NCBI GenBank assembly: GCA_030447045.1
Contig: JAUJMB010000002.1
Coordinates: 1-33,658, forward strand
Direction of reading: 5' to 3'
DNA from: Rubrobacteraceae bacterium
GTDB lineage: Bacteria; Actinomycetota; Rubrobacteria; Rubrobacterales; Rubrobacteraceae
DNA: 33,658 nucleotides
The translations under genes and the position numbers were made by a program. Within the stretch, counting starts at the first letter, position 1. Each line of letters opens with the position of its first letter. Positions 25,925 through 33,658 of this stretch are shown piece by piece. The notes under the pieces are model-generated. The model saw only the letters and a list, made by a program, of their open reading frames with translations, had not been told where the DNA came from and ran no database searches.

Positions 25925-25949
25925 CGGGAGGGCCCACGCGGGCCTCCCG
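25925..25949. terminator. hairpin after the enolase-superfamily gene
   Basis: CGGGAG-GCCC (25925-25935, one bulged G at 25931) pairs with GGGC-CTCCCG (25940-25949) around a 4-nt loop. It starts 25 nt after the stop codon and probably ends the DeoR-controlled transcript. There is no U tract. Confidence 0.5.
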
Positions 25950-26035
25950 GGCGGTGCCCCGTCGGCGGAGTGTAGGGGGATCCCACGGCCTCCCGGCGGG
26001 CATAACCCGGCACAGAGAAACGGACGAAGTCATGT

Positions 26036-26064
26036 TTGACTCGTGTTTAGTATTGTGTTCTAGT
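26036..26064 (+). promoter_or_regulatory. promoter-like element A with GTGTT repeats
   Basis: TTGACT (26036-26041), 17-nt spacer, TCTAGT (26059-26064; four of six -10 matches). The spacer holds GTGTTT and GTGTTC 12 bp apart, which may be a regulator site in direct repeat. The first 25 bases are repeated with 21 identities at 26298-26322. Confidence 0.5.
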
Positions 26065-26199
26065 GTGCACAAGTATGAAATGGACGTTACATGGGGTCGT
26101 GGGGGCGGAAGGGGAGTGGAGATCTAGTATAACTTTCATGCCTGAGGGGGTGCCGTGGGAGTTTCCGAACAATAGGGTTGGGTCGGGGACTAGCGGCAA

Positions 26200-26236
26200 G
26201 GGGGCGGCGCGACCAGTCTGAGGCCGCGCCGCCCCC
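26200..26236. terminator. perfect 12-bp GC hairpin between elements A and B
   Basis: GGGGGCGGCGCG (26200-26211) and CGCGCCGCCCCC (26225-26236) are exact complements around a 13-nt loop. It would stop or attenuate transcripts from element A before they reach the importer genes. No U tract follows. Confidence 0.5.
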
Positions 26237-26297
26237 TGACGTTCGGGGGAGCCTGCTACGGTACCGCGACTACGCGACAAGATCATGATGCTAAAAG

Positions 26298-26326
26298 TTG
26301 ACCTGTGTTTGGAATTGTGTTCATAT
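26298..26326 (+). promoter_or_regulatory. promoter-like element B, second copy
   Basis: TTGACC (26298-26303), 17-nt spacer containing GTGTTT and GTGTTC, then TCATAT (26321-26326, weak -10). It is the copy nearest the importer operon, about 200 bp from the binding-protein start. Confidence 0.5.
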
Positions 26327-26524
26327 GCGAGCAGGGAAGAGGCTGGCGGCCCATACTGGGAGAGGGTTGGGCCACGAGAAGCCGGGCATCGGCTGCAACA
26401 GGCGGAGAGGAGGATGTGGCCCGGGGGCGGCGAGGCTTGGGCTCGGGACGCTCCGTTGGGCGACGGTCTGAATCCGCGAACACTCTGGACGAGGTAGGGG
26501 GAAGGGAGAAAAGGAGTGGTACTG

Positions 26525-27580
26525 GTGCGTATCAAGGGTCTGTTGATGGTGGGGTTGCTGGCGGCGCTGGTGATGTTGGCGGCGTGCGCGCCTCCGGGTG
26601 CGCAGACGGAGGGGCAAGGTTCGGGTGGTGGGGGCGAGAAGGCCCAGCAAGACGTGGCGCAGGCCAGCGGGGACGTCTGCAAGGTCAACCCGCCCGACCT
26701 GAGCATGAAAGACGCCGTCATAGGGTTCTCGCAGTCCGAGAAAGAGGTCAACCCGTTCCGCATCGCGGAGACAGAGTCGATGAGGAGCGAGGCCAAAGAG
26801 CGGGGCATCAAGAAGCTCGTGTACACCAACGCCAACTCGCAGGCGTCCAAGCAGATCTCCGACATACGAGACATGATCGCCCAGGACGTCGACGCCATCG
26901 TCGTCGCGCCGCTCCTGGAAGAGGGCCTGGCCCCCGCGCTCAACGCCGCGAAAGAGGCCAAGGTGCCGGTCTTCCTTATCGACCGCGAGACGGCCGGAAA
27001 GCCGTGCGAGGATTACATAACCTTTATGGGCTCGAACTTTCTCCAGCAGGGAGAGCAGGCCGCAAAGGTCCTGGCCGACCTCACCAACGAGAAGGCCAAG
27101 GTCGCCGTGCTCGAAGGAACGCCCGGGGCGTCGGTCACCATCGACCGTACCGAGGGCTTCGAGAAGGCGCTCAAGCAGTACCCGAACATGGAGATCGTCG
27201 CCTCCCAGACCGGGGAATTCCTGAGGACCAAGGGCCAGACGGTCATGGAGCAGCTCATACAGTCCAACCCCGAGATAAACGCGGTCTACGCCGAGAACGA
27301 CGAGATGGCGCTCGGGGCCATCCAGGCGCTCAAAGACGCCGGCAAGAACCCCGGGCAGGACGTCAAGGTTATCTCCATCGATGGAACCCGGCAGGCCGTG
27401 CAGGCGATAACCACCGGCGACATCAACGCCGTGATCGAGACGAACCCGCGCTTCGGTCCGCTGGCTTTCGACACCATCGAGAAGTTTTTGGCCGGGAAGC
27501 CCATACCGCAGAAGATCATAGTCCAGGACGACCTCTACACCCCCGAAAACGCGCAGGAGAAGCTGGACGAGACCTACTAG
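26525..27580 (+). CDS. ytfQ: CUT2 sugar ABC transporter, YtfQ-like (galactofuranose-type) binding lipoprotein
   Basis: A 351-aa periplasmic-binding-protein/LacI-fold lipoprotein with lipobox LAAC (Cys 21) after a short hydrophobic leader. GFSQSE, DAIVVAPLLEEG, VPVFLIDRET, GTPGASVTIDRTEGFEKAL, FLRTKGQTVMEQ and YAENDEMALGAIQALKDAG follow E. coli YtfQ segment by segment. GTG 26525 was chosen because AAGGAG lies eight nt upstream; GTG 26516 overlaps that site. It heads the order binding protein, ATPase, permease, permease seen in ytfQRT-yjfF, and the galactose genes downstream support a galactose or galactofuranose ligand. Ligand specificity is inferred, not shown. Confidence 0.88.
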   Translation: MRIKGLLMVGLLAALVMLAACAPPGAQTEGQGSGGGGEKAQQDVAQASGDVCKVNPPDLSMKDAVIGFSQSEKEVNPFRIAETESMRSEAKERGIKKLVYTNANSQASKQISDIRDMIAQDVDAIVVAPLLEEGLAPALNAAKEAKVPVFLIDRETAGKPCEDYITFMGSNFLQQGEQAAKVLADLTNEKAKVAVLEGTPGASVTIDRTEGFEKALKQYPNMEIVASQTGEFLRTKGQTVMEQLIQSNPEINAVYAENDEMALGAIQALKDAGKNPGQDVKVISIDGTRQAVQAITTGDINAVIETNPRFGPLAFDTIEKFLAGKPIPQKIIVQDDLYTPENAQEKLDETY

Positions 27581-27596
27581 GGGGAGGACCAGAACG

Positions 27597-29159
27597 ATGG
27601 AGCAGCAACCCCCGGTCCTTGAGGTGCGCCGGGTGACCAAACGGTTCCCCGGCGTCCTGGCCCTCAACGGCATCTCTTTCGAGCTGCGTCCGGGGGAGGT
27701 GCACGCCCTCGTCGGCGAGAACGGCGCGGGGAAGTCCACCCTGATCAAGGTCATGACCGGGGTGTACAGCCCTGACGAGGGCCAGATCCTCTTCCAAGGC
27801 GAAGAGGTCTCCTTCGCCGAGCCGCGCGAGTCGCAGGAGGCGGGGATCAGCACGATCTATCAGGAGGTCAACCTGATCCCGCTCCTCAGCGTGGCCGAGA
27901 ACGTGTTCCTCGGGCGCCAGCCCAGGGGCCGCCTGGGGCTCATAGACCGCGACCGCATGAACCGGGAGGCCGCCGAGATCCTGGAACGCTACGGCATCAG
28001 GGTGGACGTCACCGCTCCCCTGCGTTCCCTGAGCCTCGGCATCCAGCAGATGGTCGCCATCGCGCGGGCCATCTCGGTGGACGCGCGGGCGGTCATCATG
28101 GACGAGCCCACCTCGTCGCTGGAGGCCCCGGAGGTGGAAACGCTGTTCAGGGTCATCCGGCAGCTGCGCGAGGAGGGGGTCGGCGTGATCTACGTCAGCC
28201 ACCGCCTCGAGGAGCTCTACGAGATCTGCGACCGCGTAACCGTCCTGCGCGACGGCCAGGTGGCGCACACCGGAGAGCTTGCCGAGCTCTCCCGCCTGCA
28301 ACTCATCGCCCACATGCTCGGCCGGGAGCTCGACGAGGTCCAGAAGGAGGGAGCTACCGGCTTCGGCGAGGAACACGAGGCGGCAGGAGAACCCGTCCTC
28401 CAGGCGCAAGGCCTCACCCGACACCCCCGTCTTCGCGAGATCTCCCTCGACGTCCGTCCCGGGGAGGTGGTGGGCCTGGCCGGCCTGCTTGGCGCGGGAA
28501 GAAGCGAGACGGCCAAGGCGATCTTCGGGGCCGACCCGGTCGATTCCGGATCCCTCAAGGTGGGGGGAGAGAACGTGAAGATGGGCTCCCCCGCCGCGGC
28601 GATAAAGGCCGGGATCGCCTTCTTGCCGGAAGACCGTAAATCCGAGGGCATCATCCCCGATCTGTCCGTAAAGGAGAACATAGCCGCGGCGGCCCTGCCG
28701 AGGCTCGCGCGCGCGGGGATGATCTCGGATAAGGCCCAGGACGAGCTGGTCGGGAAGTTCATGCAGAGCCTCGGCATCAAGGCTTCGAGCCCCGAACAGC
28801 CGGTCAGGGAGCTCTCCGGCGGCAACCAGCAGAAAGTCCTCCTGGCCCGCTGGCTGTGCATGAACCCCAAGGTGCTGATCCTGGACGAGCCCACCCGCGG
28901 CATCGACATCGGGGCGAAGGCGGAGATACAGAAGCTCGTCGACGACCTGGCGGTGAAGGGTCTTGGCGTCATCCTTATCTCCTCGGAGCTGGACGAGGTC
29001 ACGGAGGGCAGCGATCGCGTGGTCGCCCTGAGAGATGGCGCCGTGGTCGGGACGCTCTCCAAGGAAGAGATAACCGAGGGCAACCTGATGGAGCTGCTCG
29101 CCCAAGGCGGAGATTCTGCGGACGGGGCCAAGGAGAACGGAAGGGACGCGGATGGCTAG
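27597..29159 (+). CDS. ytfR: CUT2 sugar ABC transporter ATPase, YtfR-like (two ABC domains)
   Basis: A 520-aa tandem ATPase. Domain 1 has Walker A GENGAGKST (40-48), a Q-loop YQEVNLIPLLSVAEN and Walker B AVIMDEPTSSLE. Domain 2 has the degenerate Walker A GLLGAGRSE, EDRKSEGII, signature LSGGNQQKV and Walker B LILDEPTRGID. The degenerate second nucleotide site is normal for CUT2 ATPases (RbsA, AraG, YtfR). ATG 27597 follows GGGGGAGGACC, 16 nt after the binding-protein stop, and its end overlaps the next gene by eight bases. Confidence 0.95.
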   Translation: MEQQPPVLEVRRVTKRFPGVLALNGISFELRPGEVHALVGENGAGKSTLIKVMTGVYSPDEGQILFQGEEVSFAEPRESQEAGISTIYQEVNLIPLLSVAENVFLGRQPRGRLGLIDRDRMNREAAEILERYGIRVDVTAPLRSLSLGIQQMVAIARAISVDARAVIMDEPTSSLEAPEVETLFRVIRQLREEGVGVIYVSHRLEELYEICDRVTVLRDGQVAHTGELAELSRLQLIAHMLGRELDEVQKEGATGFGEEHEAAGEPVLQAQGLTRHPRLREISLDVRPGEVVGLAGLLGAGRSETAKAIFGADPVDSGSLKVGGENVKMGSPAAAIKAGIAFLPEDRKSEGIIPDLSVKENIAAAALPRLARAGMISDKAQDELVGKFMQSLGIKASSPEQPVRELSGGNQQKVLLARWLCMNPKVLILDEPTRGIDIGAKAEIQKLVDDLAVKGLGVILISSELDEVTEGSDRVVALRDGAVVGTLSKEEITEGNLMELLAQGGDSADGAKENGRDADG

Positions 29160-30117
29160 GGGGGCGACGGCGAAGGGGTCTTTCGACCTCTCCACGGTGA
29201 CCTCCTGGGTGCGCGGCCGTGGGGTGTACCTCGCCTTCCTGGTGCTGGTGATCCTCAACCTCATCATCACCCCCAACTTCGCCTCGGTGGTGACGGTCAC
29301 TACACTTCTGATCACGGTCTCGCCCATCGTTTTGGTCTCCTTGGGCGTGGCGCTAACGATAGGGACCGAAGGCATAGACCTCTCGGTTGGGTCGGTCATG
29401 GCCCTCGCCTCGGCCTTTCTCCCGCTGTACCTCGGGTACGGCTGGCCGGTCGCGGTGCTCGTGGTGCTCTTCGTCGGCGCCCTGGCCGGCCTGCTGAACG
29501 GCAGCCTCGTCGCCTTCGTTGGGGTGCAGCCGATCATCGCCACGCTGGCCCTGCTGGTGGGGGGGAGGGGGCTGGCCCAGATCTTCGCCGGCGGTCAGTC
29601 GTTGCCGATCACCGATCCTGGGATCCTGTGGCTGGGGCAGGGGCGCCTCTTTGGCATACCGGCGCCGGTGATCGTGGCCGTCTTGGCGGTGCTCGTGGTG
29701 GCCTTCCTGGTAAACCGCACCACGTTCGGCAGGTACGTGGTGGCCGTCGGGGGCAACCGCTCGGCGAGCTATCTGTCGGGGCACCCGGTGCGCCGGACGC
29801 TGCTGGCGGTGTACGTTATCAGCGCGCTCCTGGCGGCCCTGGCGGGGATCATAGCCACGGCGCGCCTCGGGGCGAGCGACCCGTCCAACATCGGCCTCCT
29901 GATCGAGCTCTCCGCCATCACCGCGGTGGTGGTGGGGGGAACGCCCCTGAGCGGCGGCAAGGTAAAGATAATGGGCACGGTGGTGGGGGCGCTCTTGATA
30001 CAGCTCATAACCAACACCTTTATATCGAACAATCTGCCCTTTACCTGGGCCCAGGTGCTCACGGCCGCGATCATCCTCGTCGCCGTCTACGTACAGAAGG
30101 GAAGGGGTAGCGCCTAG
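29152..30117 (+). CDS. ytfT: CUT2 sugar ABC transporter permease, YtfT-like
   Basis: A 321-aa permease of the BPD_transp_2 type with eight to ten hydrophobic spans. LTIGTEGIDLSVGSVMALA is the family GxDLSVG motif. VQPIIATLALLVGGRGLAQIF resembles E. coli YtfT, and VVVGGTPLSGG is the conserved late motif. ATG 29152 lies inside the end of the ATPase gene. Pairs with the next permease as a heterodimer. Confidence 0.9.
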   Translation: MARGATAKGSFDLSTVTSWVRGRGVYLAFLVLVILNLIITPNFASVVTVTTLLITVSPIVLVSLGVALTIGTEGIDLSVGSVMALASAFLPLYLGYGWPVAVLVVLFVGALAGLLNGSLVAFVGVQPIIATLALLVGGRGLAQIFAGGQSLPITDPGILWLGQGRLFGIPAPVIVAVLAVLVVAFLVNRTTFGRYVVAVGGNRSASYLSGHPVRRTLLAVYVISALLAALAGIIATARLGASDPSNIGLLIELSAITAVVVGGTPLSGGKVKIMGTVVGALLIQLITNTFISNNLPFTWAQVLTAAIILVAVYVQKGRGSA

Positions 30118-31113
30118 ATGACCACCCGACCTGCAGATCCCGAGTCTACTGCCGGCGGGGGTTTCGCCTGGCGCGAGCGGCTGTTCACGACGCTCCAGCG
30201 GCGCGGGGCTATCGCCGTCCTTATATTGGTAGTCGCCATCGCCGCCCTGACGTTCGACAACTTCCTCACCCCGCAGAACCTCCAGAACATCGTGCTTCAG
30301 GGGGCCTTCCTCGGCCTGATCGTGGTGGGAATGACCTTCGTGATCATAAGCGGGGGCATCGACCTGTCGGTCGGGTCGATACTGGCCTTGGGTGGTGTGA
30401 TCGCCGCGCAGACCGTGCAGGTTTTCTGGCCGCTCGCCCTGATCCTGCCGGCCCTGTTGTGCGGGCTGATCGGTTTCGGCAACGGGCTCCTGATCGCCAA
30501 GGCCAAGATGGCTCCCTTTATCGTGACCCTGGCGGGGTTGCTCGGCATCCGGGGTCTCGCGCTGGCGCTCGCCGGCTCGGAGCCCATCCGCATCGACGGG
30601 GGATCGGCGTTTGTCTGGTTTGGTCAGGGCCAGATATTCGGCGTTGCCGTGCCGATCGTCATCGTGGTCGTCGCCTTCGTCGTGGGCGGGCTGGTCCTCG
30701 CGCGCACCAGCTACGGGCGGGTCATCTTCGCCATCGGCGGGAGCGAGGAGTCGGCGAGGCTGATGGGGCTGCCCGTGGACCGGACCAAGATCATCGCCTA
30801 CACCACGAGCGGCGCCCTGGCGGGCCTCGCCGGTGCCCTGCTCGCCGCTAGGATCTCGGCCGGAGACCCCAACGGCGGCCTGGCGTGGGAGCTAGACGCC
30901 ATCTCCGCGGTGGTCGTGGGGGGCACCCTACTGACCGGGGGGGCCGGCTCGATAAGCGGGTCGCTCGCGGGGGTACTGCTTCTTAGCGTACTCCAGAACC
31001 TGATCAACCAGCTCGGCACCTTGGGCTCGTACGCCCAGCAGCTGGTCAGCGGCTTTTTCCTGATCGCCGTCGTCCTCGTGCAGGCCTACCTGAATCGCAA
31101 ACAGCGGGCGTAA
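30118..31113 (+). CDS. yjfF: CUT2 sugar ABC transporter permease, YjfF-like
   Basis: A 331-aa permease. GAFLGLIVVGMTFVIISGG and the following IDLSVGSILALGG match YjfF/RbsC; ELDAISAVVVGGTLLTGGAGS is the conserved C-terminal loop. ATG 30118 follows the previous stop without any gap. It completes an importer with four genes in the ytfQRT-yjfF order. Confidence 0.9.
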   Translation: MTTRPADPESTAGGGFAWRERLFTTLQRRGAIAVLILVVAIAALTFDNFLTPQNLQNIVLQGAFLGLIVVGMTFVIISGGIDLSVGSILALGGVIAAQTVQVFWPLALILPALLCGLIGFGNGLLIAKAKMAPFIVTLAGLLGIRGLALALAGSEPIRIDGGSAFVWFGQGQIFGVAVPIVIVVVAFVVGGLVLARTSYGRVIFAIGGSEESARLMGLPVDRTKIIAYTTSGALAGLAGALLAARISAGDPNGGLAWELDAISAVVVGGTLLTGGAGSISGSLAGVLLLSVLQNLINQLGTLGSYAQQLVSGFFLIAVVLVQAYLNRKQRA

Positions 31114-31138
31114 CGTGGCGGGGTAACCGGGATGTACC

Positions 31139-31177
31139 GGGCGCGGCCCTCGGCTAGACTGCGGGACGCGCCCGAGG
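31139..31177 (+). promoter_or_regulatory. two competing hairpins in the yjfF-galT gap
   Basis: GGGCGCG (31139-31145) can pair with CGCGCCC (31167-31173), while CCTCGG (31148-31153) can pair with CCGAGG (31172-31177). The pairings share bases and exclude each other, as in attenuators, but no U tract or leader peptide is obvious. It may equally be a simple processing site between transport and Leloir genes. Confidence 0.25.
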
Positions 31178-31199
31178 ACCGAGAACGGGGAGAGAGTTT

Positions 31200-31312
31200 T
31201 TGCAGGACGAGCCCGCCATGAAAAGGGAACGCGAGACCAAAGACGACGGCCGCTACATCATCTTTTTCTCGTTCGAGGACGAGGAGCAGGCGCCGGACGG
31301 GGACGGAGAGGG

Positions 31313-31316
<4 letters not shown>
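31200..31316 (+). CDS. micro-ORF translationally coupled to galT
   Basis: A peptide of 38 aa from TTG 31200, or 32 aa from ATG 31218: KRERETKDDGRYIIFFSFED followed by an acidic tail. GGGGAGAGAG lies upstream of the TTG. Its TGA (31314-31316) overlaps the TTG start of galT, the same TTGA coupling used between galT and galE. The basic start, DGRYII core and acidic end do not look like random GC-rich sequence. I think similar short ORFs occur before galT in related actinobacteria, but I cannot check. Function unknown. Confidence 0.55.
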
Positions 31317-32295
<979 letters not shown>

Positions 32296-32299
<4 letters not shown>

Positions 32300-33267
32300 A
32301 GCTCCTCGTCACGGGCGGGGCCGGGTACGTCGGCAGCGTCGTCGCCGCCCAGCTCGTCGAGGCCGGGCACGAGACCGTGGTTCTGGACGACCTCTCCAAG
32401 GGCCACCGGGATGCCGTTCCCGAGGGCGCGCGGCTCGTCGAGGGCTCCCTGCTCGACGGGGCCTTCGTAACGCAAACGCTCGCGGAGGGCTTCGACGGGG
32501 TGCTCCACTTCGCGGCGCTCTCGCTCGTGGCCGAGTCCGTCGAGGAGCCTGAGCGGTACTACCGCAACAACGTGGGCGGGACGCTCAACCTGCTGGACGC
32601 GATGGGGGAGGCCGACGTGGGCCGGCTGGTCTTCTCCTCCACGGCCGCCGTCTACGGGGAGCCGGAGAGGGTCCCGATCCCCGAGACCGACCCGACCCGG
32701 CCGACAAACCCTTACGGGAACTCCAAGCTCGCCGTAGACCGCATGATAGGCGACGTCGCGCGGGCGCGAGGGCTGGCGGCGACGAGCCTGCGGTACTTCA
32801 ACGTGGCGGGGGCGAGCGGGCGCTTCGGGGAGGACCACGAGCCCGAGACGCACCTGATCCCGATAGTCCTCCAGGCCGCCGCCGGGACGCGCGAATCGGT
32901 CAAGATCTTCGGTACCGACTACCCGACCCGCGACGGCACCGCCGTCCGCGACTACATCCACATCGAAGACCTCGGCAGGGCGCACCTGCTGGCGCTGGAG
33001 GCCTCTGAGCCCGGCGTACACCGGATCTACAACCTGGGCAACGGCTCGGGGTTCTCCGTCCTCCAGGTCGTCGAGGCCGCAAGAAGCGTCACGGGGAGGG
33101 AGATCAGGGCGGAGGAGGCGCCGCGGAGGGCGGGGGACCCGCCGGAGCTCGTGGCTTCGAGCGACGCGATCCGGGCCGACCTCGGGTGGAAGCCCGAGAA
33201 GGGCCTGGAGGCCATGATCTCCGACGCCTGGACCTGGATGATGGAGCACCCGAGGGGGTACGAGTAG
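32296..33267 (+). CDS. galE: UDP-glucose 4-epimerase
   Basis: A 323-aa extended short-chain dehydrogenase. The NAD motif GGAGYVG is at 7-13, HFAALSLVAES follows, the catalytic Tyr/Lys are Y140 and K144 in NPYGNSK, with SST at 114-116, and LRYFNVAGA is the classic GalE motif. It interconverts UDP-galactose and UDP-glucose, closing the Leloir cycle begun by galK and galT. TTG 32296 overlaps the galT stop (TTGA). Confidence 0.96.
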
Positions 33268-33270
33268 CCG

Positions 33271-33658
33271 ATGCGGGAGACCGAGAAGCGGGCGCGCGAG
33301 GCCTACGTCGAGAGGTTCGGCGGCGAGCCCGAGGTCGTCGCGAGCGCGCCGGGGCGCATCAACCTGATCGGGGAGCACACGGACTACAACGGCGGCTTCG
33401 TCCTCCCCTGCGCCATCGACCGCCGCATCGCCGTCGCCGCCGGCCGGGGTGGCGACGAGATCCTCTACTCCGCAGACTTCGACGAGGCCAGGCCGCTGCG
33501 CGGCGAGGACGACTCCTGGGCGAGGTACCCGCGCGGCGTCCTCTGGGCGTTGCGGGAGGCCGGCCACGACGCCGGCGGTTTTCAGGCCGCCCTCGCCGGG
33601 GATGTGCCCCGCGCCTCCGGGCTCTCCTCCTCGGCGGCCATCGAGGCCGCGACGGCCC
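33271..33658 (+). CDS. galK: galactokinase, 5' part (3' end outside window)
   Basis: The frame from ATG 33271 is open to the window end (129 codons). APGRINLIGEHTDYNGG (26-42) is the galactokinase signature of the GHMP kinase family, and SGLSSSAA (116-122) is the ATP-binding glycine/serine loop. It starts three nt after the galE stop. It phosphorylates galactose at C1, feeding galT. Confidence 0.96.
   Translation, partial: MRETEKRAREAYVERFGGEPEVVASAPGRINLIGEHTDYNGGFVLPCAIDRRIAVAAGRGGDEILYSADFDEARPLRGEDDSWARYPRGVLWALREAGHDAGGFQAALAGDVPRASGLSSSAAIEAATA

Larger units (their letters stand above)
25950..26524. other. long intergenic/leader region before the CUT2 importer
   Basis: No convincing gene is seen here. 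It is locally AT-richer than its surroundings and holds two promoter-like elements (26036 and 26298), a perfect 12-bp hairpin between them, and the AAGGAG site at 26511-26516. A 48-codon frame at 26074-26220 ends inside the hairpin and has no ribosome site. Confidence 0.6.

Noticed and set aside
26074..26220. 48-codon frame beginning with KWTLHGVVG between the promoter-like copies
   Set aside because: No ribosome site, no homology that I recognise, and the frame ends inside the strong hairpin.
26036..26322. The two similar elements as a CRISPR or transposon end pair
   Set aside because: There are only two copies, in direct orientation, 262 bp apart; there are no spacers of constant size, no transposase frame and no target duplication.

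Overview
The window looks like the chromosome of a high-GC actinobacterium, most probably Rubrobacter or a close relative. The reasons are the very GC-rich coding sequence that still uses ATA (Ile) and AGG (Arg) often, the many TTG and GTG starts with strong GGAGG-type ribosome sites, and the many stop/start overlaps (GTGA, TTGA). This assignment is an inference from style; no rRNA or tRNA is present.

Almost everything is carbohydrate acquisition and catabolism, in modules. (1) 1-2281: end of a ThuA-like gene, a Gfo/Idh/MocA oxidoreductase and a sugar isomerase/epimerase. (2) 2345-11945: a DUF624 membrane protein and a LacI repressor face an operon of a CUT1 sugar importer (binding protein and two permeases), cytoplasmic GH5 and GH1 glycosidases, a histidine phosphatase and an aldo/keto reductase. 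Two near-identical palindromes sit in the divergent promoter region. (3) 12026-14150: a gene graveyard (SCP2-domain fragment, alpha/beta-hydrolase fragment, possible TetR tail) followed by an intact DHA2-type MFS exporter. (4) 14285-16075: a GH2 glycosidase, convergent with (5) 16201-25900: a DeoR regulator facing a second CUT1 importer, followed by an AldA-like aldehyde dehydrogenase, a fused gluconate-dehydrogenase-subunit-3/GMC oxidoreductase and a mandelate-racemase-type enolase-superfamily enzyme. (6) 26525-33658: a CUT2 importer with the order and motifs of E. coli ytfQ-ytfR-ytfT-yjfF (galactofuranose), followed by a micro-ORF and the Leloir genes galT, galE and galK (galK runs off the window).

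Taken together, modules 2 and 4 suggest import of short glycosides and their hydrolysis inside the cell. Module 5 resembles a non-phosphorylative route (sugar oxidation, acid-sugar dehydration, aldehyde oxidation). Module 6 suggests uptake of galactose or galactofuranose straight into the Leloir pathway. Neither CUT1 importer has its own ATPase here, so a shared MsiK/UgpC-type ATPase elsewhere is expected. I did not find a clearly novel defence or mobile system. The most unusual points are the fused GMC enzyme, the Gfo gene whose Rossmann strand lies upstream of any canonical start, the abutting gene remnants near 12360, the duplicated promoter-like element upstream of the ytfQ-like gene, and the galT-coupled micro-ORF.
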